Positions 7,081 to 11,619 of a DNA stretch of 14,562 bases are shown here, piece after piece. The stretch is from assembly GCA_964350195.1 (NCBI GenBank), contig CAYGJB010000025.1, positions 1-14,562 on the forward strand. The letters are read 5' to 3'. Positions within the stretch are counted from its first letter, which is position 1, and every line of letters begins with the position of its first letter. A program made the translations under genes and the position numbers. A model generated the notes under the pieces. It had not been told where the DNA came from and did not search any database. It saw only the letters and a list, made by a program, of their open reading frames with translations. Source of the DNA: JAJCZB01 sp964350195. Lineage in GTDB: Bacteria; Babelota; Babeliae; Babelales; Vermiphilaceae.

Positions 7081-7341
7081 CAGGACAATTGCATGAATTA
7101 TCCCCAATTTAAAAGATTTGTGGTCAGATAGTTAGGACTGCGATTTACTACTTATCGTACAGTTGCAATACTTCGTCCTGGATGTTTTTTTTATTCATAT
7201 GACCAGAAAACCGTGGCTTTTTAAGGCCGGGGATGAATGGTCATCCTTTTTGACTATTCTATTTTCATAGTCTTTCTATTTGTAAAAAATAGTTTAAACC
7301 AAACGTGTCGATTCAATAGGCTTTTTCATGCAATTGTCCTG
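7081..7341. mobile_element. Candidate MITE-like element: 17-bp inverted repeats, TAA flanks
   Basis: CAGGACAATTGCATGAA (7081-7097) recurs as its exact reverse complement at 7325-7341. Both outer ends touch the same triplet: TAA (7078-7080) and TAA (7342-7344), so the unit has the form of a 261-bp insertion with a 3-bp target duplication. The interior has no convincing gene. It carries an IS200 left-end fragment (7195-7248) and two small AT-rich stem-loops near 7250-7295. Non-autonomous IS5/PIF-type elements use 3-bp TNA/TWA duplications; whether this belongs with them is inference. No matching transposase is in the window. Confidence 0.55.
7190..7248 (+). mobile_element. Solo IS200 left-end fragment (with TTTAT target)
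   Basis: These 59 bases match 1414-1472, the target and left end of the complete IS200-like element, with two differences (C to T in the stem, G to T near the end). The palindrome is kept through a G-T pair (GGCT-TTTTAA-GGCC). Similarity stops at about 7248, before tnpA, and no right end is recognisable, so it is either a deletion remnant or a short passenger element. Confidence 0.8.
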
Positions 7342-7359
7342 TAATAGTAATGTAAACCG

Positions 7360-7449
7360 TTGCTTTTGGCTTTTTGGGTATGCTATTCTGAAGATAGAAA
7401 ATAGGATTCATTAGTAAGCTCTTTGGGGCTTATCTTTAGGGGTGTGATG
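7360..7449 (+). promoter_or_regulatory. Promoter and leader of the 7447-8073 gene
   Basis: TTGCTT, an 18-base spacer and TATTCT with an extended TGC element sit near 7360-7390. This is the same arrangement as upstream of the J-domain gene (TTGCTT, 18 bases, TGA-TAATAT). A weak 5-bp stem TAAGC with GCTTA (7415-7419, 7428-7432) precedes AGGGG and ATG 7447. Confidence 0.5.
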
Positions 7450-8073
7450 AAGAAACTAGCGCTATGTTTATTGATAAGCTTGGTCTTAGTGGTACCACTT
7501 TTTGCCATGCAGCCAGATATATTGATAGATGAATCTGTAATGCAGATGGGGTTAGTTTCCGAGATCAAACCAACGGTCTCAAAGCTAGAAAAAATTGCCA
7601 ATATGGTGACCAAAAATAAGATCTGTTTGACGGGCGATAGCTGTTCACCGAAACTCTCTTTTTTCATGAATTATCTACTAGGCTTTGGGTTGCATTTTGG
7701 AGAAATGCTTTTATTTGAAAAGGCGGCAGATCTATTTACCTCAAAAAAAGAAAACCAATTACTGAGTGATCGGGTGTTGAGTGGAGTAAAAAAAGCTGCT
7801 GCAATGGCAGCATTTAAAAAGATTACTTTTCTGATAGAAAATATTGGCTATCGCAAGCTGCTGAATAGTCCAGATACATCTCTTGGCAAGCTTGCTCGCA
7901 TGAAATGCTTAGTATCTGGAAATAATTGCAATATGGCAACACGCCGATATCAATTTTTTAATGCGGGAAGATTTTCGGGGACGATGGGTGCTCTGGCAGT
8001 TAAATTATTGAATATGGGGCGAGCATTTAATGCTTGGCTAGATGAAGAGCCAGATGCAGAAACGAAAAATTAA
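7447..8073 (+). CDS. Exported protein with two Cx5-6C-hydrophobic modules
   Basis: The product has 208 residues; no known family is recognised. Residues 1-20 (MKKLALCLLISLVLVVPLFA) are a signal peptide. Two copies of the Cys module follow: Cys60 and Cys66 (KICLTGDSCS, five between), then a hydrophobic LLGFGLHFGEMLLF; and Cys154 and Cys161 (MKCLVSGNNCN, six between), then AGRFSGTMGALAVKLL. Each is preceded by a Lys/Leu-rich helix-like stretch. The ATG at 7447 is preferred over a TTG at 7423 because AGGGG lies just upstream and the signal peptide starts there. The stop overlaps the stop of the convergent ATP-cone gene by two bases. It shares its module with the 10387-11523 and 55-594 products. 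Confidence 0.85.
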   Translation: MKKLALCLLISLVLVVPLFAMQPDILIDESVMQMGLVSEIKPTVSKLEKIANMVTKNKICLTGDSCSPKLSFFMNYLLGFGLHFGEMLLFEKAADLFTSKKENQLLSDRVLSGVKKAAAMAAFKKITFLIENIGYRKLLNSPDTSLGKLARMKCLVSGNNCNMATRRYQFFNAGRFSGTMGALAVKLLNMGRAFNAWLDEEPDAETKN

Positions 8074-8912
8074 ATTTTGCAAACAGCTTCAGCTTCTTTG
8101 ATTATGTTTTCAATATTTTTTGCTTTAAGCCCGAGCTTCTGAAATGTTTTTTTGTACTTACGGGCATCTTTGCAGAGCACGAGCCCCTTTTTTAAAAATG
8201 TTTTTTTTTGATATTTGGTTAGCGATGTGAGCGTGGTAATTGGAAATAGGTTGTATTTTTGAATGAGGTCTGCCAAGCTATCTTGCATAGGGTATCCCCA
8301 AGCGAGAAGTCTCATATTTCTGCATTCGCCATATTTGATCGCCTCTGAAGTGAGTTGGGTATTGGTGACGATCCACGCTTGATGAAACGTATCTATTTTC
8401 TGCTTGTTCTGATCGCTTATTGTATTTTTTTTCCAAGCTTCTTTTATGTCTTGAAAGCGGGCTTGCACATACATAGCCACTTTTACGTCCGATTTCATAC
8501 CAATGCGATTATGAAATTTACATTCAACAATATAACGATGATCTTTTTCCTTAAGGATTATATCCACTTCATGATCAATGCATGCGCCGGAAAGAACGCG
8601 ATTAGTTTTAGCATCATATCCTTGCAGTCTGAAAAGTTCTGCAACGAACTGCTCAAAGGGATAACCCTCAGGGCCAAGCTCCATAAGTGCCCGCTTTAAA
8701 TTATAGCGATCGGCAACAGAAGGTGACTGTTCTTGCAGCAGCTTGGTGGCAATAGCGTGAATTCTTTTAGTGCTGGAAGGTTTTTCTTTTTCGATATGCT
8801 GAATGATGGAATTGGCCACTTTCTCAGAAGCGCCCGCTTTAAATAAAGAGCGGCGAAACTTGTGAAGATCGAACCGCTGTTTATCGCCAGAAGATTTCCG
8901 GATATAAAACAT
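8070..8912 (-). CDS. ATP-cone plus Mrr-like PD-(D/E)XK endonuclease-fold protein
   Basis: The product has 280 residues. Residues 2-75 match an ATP-cone (FYIRKSSGDKQRFDLHKFRRSL, with the later IHAIATKLLQEQ and YNLKRALMELG), the nucleotide-sensing domain best known from ribonucleotide reductases and NrdR. Residues 80-185 match a Mrr-type nuclease fold: GPEGYPFEQFVAELF (Glu87), DHEVDII (Asp117) and YIVECKFHN (Glu130, Lys132), so the catalytic set D-ExK is present. A conserved TNTQLTSEA and LLAWGYP follow. Residues 225-280 look like tandem helix-hairpin-helix units. This pairing suggests a nuclease gated by ATP or dATP, in repair or defence; that is inference. No methylase or other restriction partner adjoins it. 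GAAGG precedes the ATG by nine bases. Confidence 0.85.
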   Translation of the reverse strand: MFYIRKSSGDKQRFDLHKFRRSLFKAGASEKVANSIIQHIEKEKPSSTKRIHAIATKLLQEQSPSVADRYNLKRALMELGPEGYPFEQFVAELFRLQGYDAKTNRVLSGACIDHEVDIILKEKDHRYIVECKFHNRIGMKSDVKVAMYVQARFQDIKEAWKKNTISDQNKQKIDTFHQAWIVTNTQLTSEAIKYGECRNMRLLAWGYPMQDSLADLIQKYNLFPITTLTSLTKYQKKTFLKKGLVLCKDARKYKKTFQKLGLKAKNIENIIKEAEAVCKI

Positions 8913-8970
8913 TAATTTAACCTTCGTTCGTTTCGCCGCACAAAAAATAGGAGGTATGAAGAAGCCTTAA

Positions 8971-9261
8971 TTAACTCTTTTTGCTTACTGTTTTTTGTGT
9001 ACTTATATGGTTATACGCATAAGCAAAAAGATAGAGATAAATGTAAGAGGAAACAGCCCATTGTGCCAATCCACTTACGAAAATTTGAGCATTAAGTCCA
9101 AATTCTTGGGTGAGAGGGCCAAAATTATTTAAATGGAACATTGCCGCAGACATATCAATCATTGATTCTGGCCAAAAATGCATAAGAATCGAACAACCAG
9201 TAAAAAAAATCGAGCTAGCAGCAGCGCCAGCGAGACCTAATCTATGCCCATCTAACTTCAT
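8971..9261 (-). CDS. Small membrane protein, DUF5676-like
   Basis: The product has 96 residues with two hydrophobic segments, about 7-28 (LGLAGAAASSIFFTGCSILMHF) and 60-83. A GC near residue 22, an MFHLNNFG stretch and a C-terminal FAYAYNH (A..YN) resemble the short DUF5676 membrane proteins, whose function is unknown; the match is from memory and moderate. I chose ATG 9261, not the one at 9291, because AAGGAGAG lies directly before it and the upstream ten residues (KSESREGEK) are simply the translated Shine-Dalgarno region. It is preceded by a good promoter at 9303-9331 and seems to be a single-gene unit. Confidence 0.7.
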   Translation of the reverse strand: MKLDGHRLGLAGAAASSIFFTGCSILMHFWPESMIDMSAAMFHLNNFGPLTQEFGLNAQIFVSGLAQWAVSSYIYLYLFAYAYNHISTQKTVSKKS

Positions 9262-9302
9262 CTTCTCTCCTTCTCTACTCTCAGATTTCAAAGTTGATAG
9301 AG

Positions 9303-9331
9303 ATCCTACTAATTTTGAATAGTGAGGTCAA
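9303..9331 (-). promoter_or_regulatory. Promoter of the DUF5676-like gene
   Basis: Read on minus: TTGACC (9326-9331, 5 of 6), 17-base spacer, TAGGAT (9303-9308, 4 of 6). The inferred start lies about 35 bases before ATG 9261. Confidence 0.55.
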
Positions 9332-9456
9332 TTCTTTTTTTCAAAAAAAAGATTATTTGTTGGAATTGCTTGGTTTGCAATGATAAAAACAAACGAAAAA
9401 AATCTGCACGTTAGCTACATACATCGTTTTTGAATAAGTTGTTTTTTACAAAAAAA

Positions 9457-9532
9457 TGGTCGGGATGGCCAGACTCGAACTGGCAACCCCTCGCTCCCAA
9501 AGCGAGTGCGCTACCAATTGCGCCACATCCCG
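9457..9532 (-). tRNA. tRNA-Pro (anticodon UGG)
   Basis: Cloverleaf read on minus: acceptor CGGGATG with CATCCCG, D arm GGCG/CGC(C)-like with AATTGGTAG, anticodon stem CTCGC with GCGAG around TTTGGGA (TGG, Pro), T arm GCCAG-TTCGAGT-CTGGC, discriminator A, and encoded CCA (9457-9459). It has 76 bases including CCA. A run of seven T follows directly. Confidence 0.95.
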
Positions 9533-9598
9533 ACACGTGCAATTGCAAAGATTAGATGATAGTAATGTAGCGACTTTTTCTCTTTTTGCCAAGGGCTT

Positions 9599-10093
9599 TT
9601 AATGGGTTTTTAACAAAACAGTACCAAAGATAGCATTGATAGTTAAAACCAAGTGCGCCTTTCGATCTCCATTTTTGGTGAAAAAGTGCTTACTATTCAC
9701 CATTTCAAGGTCTTTTTGTGGCAAATCGATAGTTGAAAAAGCGGAGCTTACATTTATTTCTGTAGGAATATTTTTATCAAGAATAATTTCTGTTGAGCCA
9801 AACGCGGTGTTGGTAGTGAAATAGGTAGGGCGGTCTGATAGCTTGATCGAGGAAAGATCAACTATTTGTTTGCCAAATAGAGTGCTATATCCTTTTCCTG
9901 TACATGCGATACCATATTTTTTTGAAGCAGCCCAGCTTGGCGTAGGAAAACTAAAAATCATCTGAGCTCCCCAGAAGATCAAAAGGCAGCCAAAGGCTAT
10001 TTTTAATAGGGGAATATTCCAGCCAAAGATGGCCTTTAATATAAGAGAGGCTCCTAAAAGAATTAAAAAGATTCCCCAAGAGATGCTATTCAT
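9599..10093 (-). CDS. LiaF-like membrane protein with C-terminal toast-rack-type domain
   Basis: The product has 164 residues. Two membrane helices (about 5-22 and 30-48) form a hairpin. A beta-rich C-terminal half repeats the pattern FGSTEIILDKNIPTEINVSSAFSTIDLP and INAIFGTVLL, typical of the LiaF/YvqF-type domain found in cell-envelope stress proteins. In Firmicutes LiaF represses a sensor kinase; no kinase or regulator adjoins here, so only the fold is claimed. The ATG at 10093 is chosen because the longer frame would run through tRNA-His. The Shine-Dalgarno is weak (AGAAG). It starts 37 bases after tRNA-His and ends 66 bases before tRNA-Pro, all on one strand, so it may be transcribed with the tRNAs. 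Confidence 0.75.
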   Translation of the reverse strand: MNSISWGIFLILLGASLILKAIFGWNIPLLKIAFGCLLIFWGAQMIFSFPTPSWAASKKYGIACTGKGYSTLFGKQIVDLSSIKLSDRPTYFTTNTAFGSTEIILDKNIPTEINVSSAFSTIDLPQKDLEMVNSKHFFTKNGDRKAHLVLTINAIFGTVLLKTH

Positions 10094-10129
10094 TAAAGTA
10101 TTTCTTCTGTGAAAATAATAAGATTTTTT

Positions 10130-10205
10130 TGGGGTGAGCGGAGGGGATTGAACCCTCGACCCCCAGAACCACAACCTGGTGCTCTACCAACTGAGCTACG
10201 CTCAC
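10130..10205 (-). tRNA. tRNA-His (anticodon GUG)
   Basis: Cloverleaf read on minus: acceptor GTGAGCG with CGCTCAC, D arm GCTC-AGTTGGTAG-AGC, anticodon stem CCAGG with TCTGG around TTGTGGT (GTG, His), T arm GAGGG-TTCAATC-CCCTC, encoded CCA (10130-10132). Discriminator C73 (10133) and an encoded G at the -1 position (10206) are the identity marks of tRNA-His. Confidence 0.96.
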
Positions 10206-10222
10206 CATTTCAATTGAGAAAA

Positions 10223-10250
10223 AGTATACGTGGTTTATGGCGAAATGCAA
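10223..10250 (-). promoter_or_regulatory. Promoter of tRNA-His
   Basis: Read on minus: TTGCAT (10245-10250), 16-base spacer, TATACT (10223-10228). The -10 ends 17 bases before the mature 5' end of tRNA-His, leaving a short leader for RNase P to remove. Confidence 0.5.
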
Positions 10251-10334
10251 AGCTTTTTCTTGAAAAAAAGACCAAAGCAAGCATTAGGTGCTTACATGAA
10301 AGTTTCATGGGGTAGTTTGTTGCTTTTCGTAGGG

Positions 10335-10365
10335 GGTTTTTGATAATATACGTAGAAAGGAGCAA
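10335..10365 (+). promoter_or_regulatory. Promoter of the J-domain membrane protein
   Basis: TTGCTT, an 18-base spacer and an extended -10 (TGA-TAATAT) lie at about 10320-10352, so the exact edges are approximate. The box sequences and spacing match the promoter of the 7447-8073 gene, whose product shares the Cys module. Confidence 0.45.
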
Positions 10366-10386
10366 ATCTTTAAAGTAGGGTGTGGT

Positions 10387-11523
10387 ATGAAGAGGTTGCA
10401 TAAAAAAATATTTTCTATTGTGTGTGGATTTTTGCTATTTCAAACATCAAAAATTTGTGCGGATAAAATAGATCTAATTCCAAACAAAGAAGTACCTGCA
10501 ATAAAAGACTTTTCCAAGAAACCTTCTTTTTCGCAAAAGTTAAAATCTTTTTTTTCATATACAGAGTTTTTTTCTGCGATGAATTTAAACAAGGCTAAGG
10601 CTATTCTGCAGCAAAAAGGTCGATGCCTATTAAATTATCAAGAGTGTACCCATCGAGATATTTTAGCTATCTCAACTGCTTTAGGATTTGTATCTGGTTA
10701 TACTCTGGCAAGTCCTGTTTTGTTAACTAAGCTTTTTAGTTTAGTAGAATCTAAAATAGAAAAAAGAATAGATACATCTTCTTATTCGCGAGAAAGCGTT
10801 TTTGCATTAAAATTAATATTTGCTGCAATGGTTCAAGAGTATTTGCGTAAAATTTTGCCGTATAATGTTTTTACTGGAATTCCGTCATCTCAGGGCTTGG
10901 GGGGCGCGCTACACTCTTTCGGTTCCTTGGCATATGAGAAAACGTCTTTGCTTAAATTGATACCTAAAGGCAGGGGGACGCTTGCAACTTATCTATTGAT
11001 TACAATGCTGATTCAGGAAGTATCCATGATTTTGAAAGAAATGAGTTACATGGCTAGCTTTAATAATGGTTCTTCTGTCGCATCAAATATATTGGCGTAT
11101 TTAAAAACGAATGTTCGATGTTTATGGCGGAAAGAATATTGTCAATTTCCAGGAGAAACTTCGCTGGGAAGGCGTGCGGGGCTTTACTATTGGCTTGGTT
11201 TTGCAATCGGTTTAATAGCTCGACGTGCTTTGGGTAAGGCTGAAAAAGATCAATTAGAGAAGGAAAAGAGTGTACTCATTGAGGTTCCTAGTAGTCTAAA
11301 AAATTTTTTTCCAGCCATTAAAGATAGCAAAAAAGAGTCTTTTCTTTGGTATGAAATTTTGGGTGTGCCAAAGAACGCAAAAAAACAAAATGTTACTACG
11401 GCTTTTAGGCAGATGTCGCGTACTATTCATCCGGATAAGCATCGCCTTCAAAAGGAAAAGCGACCAGCTGAAGAAGCTTTTCAAATACTTAACAACGCCT
11501 ACCAGGTGAGTCGCTTTAAATAA
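10387..11523 (+). CDS. Exported/membrane protein with two Cx6C modules and a C-terminal J domain
   Basis: The product has 378 residues. A basic n-region and hydrophobic stretch (1-24) act as signal peptide or anchor. Module 1 is Cys80 and Cys87 (GRCLLNYQECT) followed by a hydrophobic ISTALGFVSGYTLASPVLL. Further hydrophobic segments lie near 137-155 and 195-216. Module 2 is Cys245 and Cys252 (VRCLWRKEYCQ), then RRAGLYYWLGFAIGLIARRAL. Residues 320-378 are a J domain (FLWYEILGVPKN, FRQMSRTIHPDKHR with HPD at 348-350, then EEAFQILNNAYQ). J domains recruit and stimulate Hsp70/DnaK, which is cytosolic, so the C-terminus probably faces inward; topology is otherwise unresolved. It lacks the Gly/Phe and zinc regions of true DnaJ. 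The ATG is preceded by TAGGG, a weak site. Confidence 0.85.
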   Translation: MKRLHKKIFSIVCGFLLFQTSKICADKIDLIPNKEVPAIKDFSKKPSFSQKLKSFFSYTEFFSAMNLNKAKAILQQKGRCLLNYQECTHRDILAISTALGFVSGYTLASPVLLTKLFSLVESKIEKRIDTSSYSRESVFALKLIFAAMVQEYLRKILPYNVFTGIPSSQGLGGALHSFGSLAYEKTSLLKLIPKGRGTLATYLLITMLIQEVSMILKEMSYMASFNNGSSVASNILAYLKTNVRCLWRKEYCQFPGETSLGRRAGLYYWLGFAIGLIARRALGKAEKDQLEKEKSVLIEVPSSLKNFFPAIKDSKKESFLWYEILGVPKNAKKQNVTTAFRQMSRTIHPDKHRLQKEKRPAEEAFQILNNAYQVSRFK

Positions 11524-11559
11524 CATAATTTGACGCTTTGTCAGCTATTCAGCAATCGC

Positions 11560-11580
11560 ATTTTATGCTATGATAGAGGG
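11560..11580 (+). promoter_or_regulatory. Possible extended -10 promoter of uvrA
   Basis: TGC-TATGAT near 11568-11576 is a good extended -10 element; no -35 is found at a suitable distance. TTGACG further upstream (about 11529) is 33 bases away and too far. No LexA-type operator is recognised here. Confidence 0.35.
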
Positions 11581-11619
11581 GTGAATGGAGAGTTTTAACC
11601 CTTAGCCTAAGTAGTACCC

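Noticed and set aside
9330..9355. T-run and A-run pair as a terminator
   Set aside because: The stem would be only A-T pairs with no GC; it may just be an AT-rich tract after tRNA-Pro.
9536..9548. Palindrome TGCAATTGCA upstream of tRNA-Pro
   Set aside because: Ten bases of AT-rich palindrome are expected by chance; it is not repeated at other promoters here and only partly resembles the 17-bp inverted repeat.
10094..10174. N-terminal extension of the LiaF-like protein
   Set aside because: The extra 27 residues are encoded by the tRNA-His gene and the spacer; the membrane hairpin starts at ATG 10093.
10086..10280. Minus-strand open frame across tRNA-His
   Set aside because: It lies over a complete tRNA-His cloverleaf and has no Shine-Dalgarno or family match.
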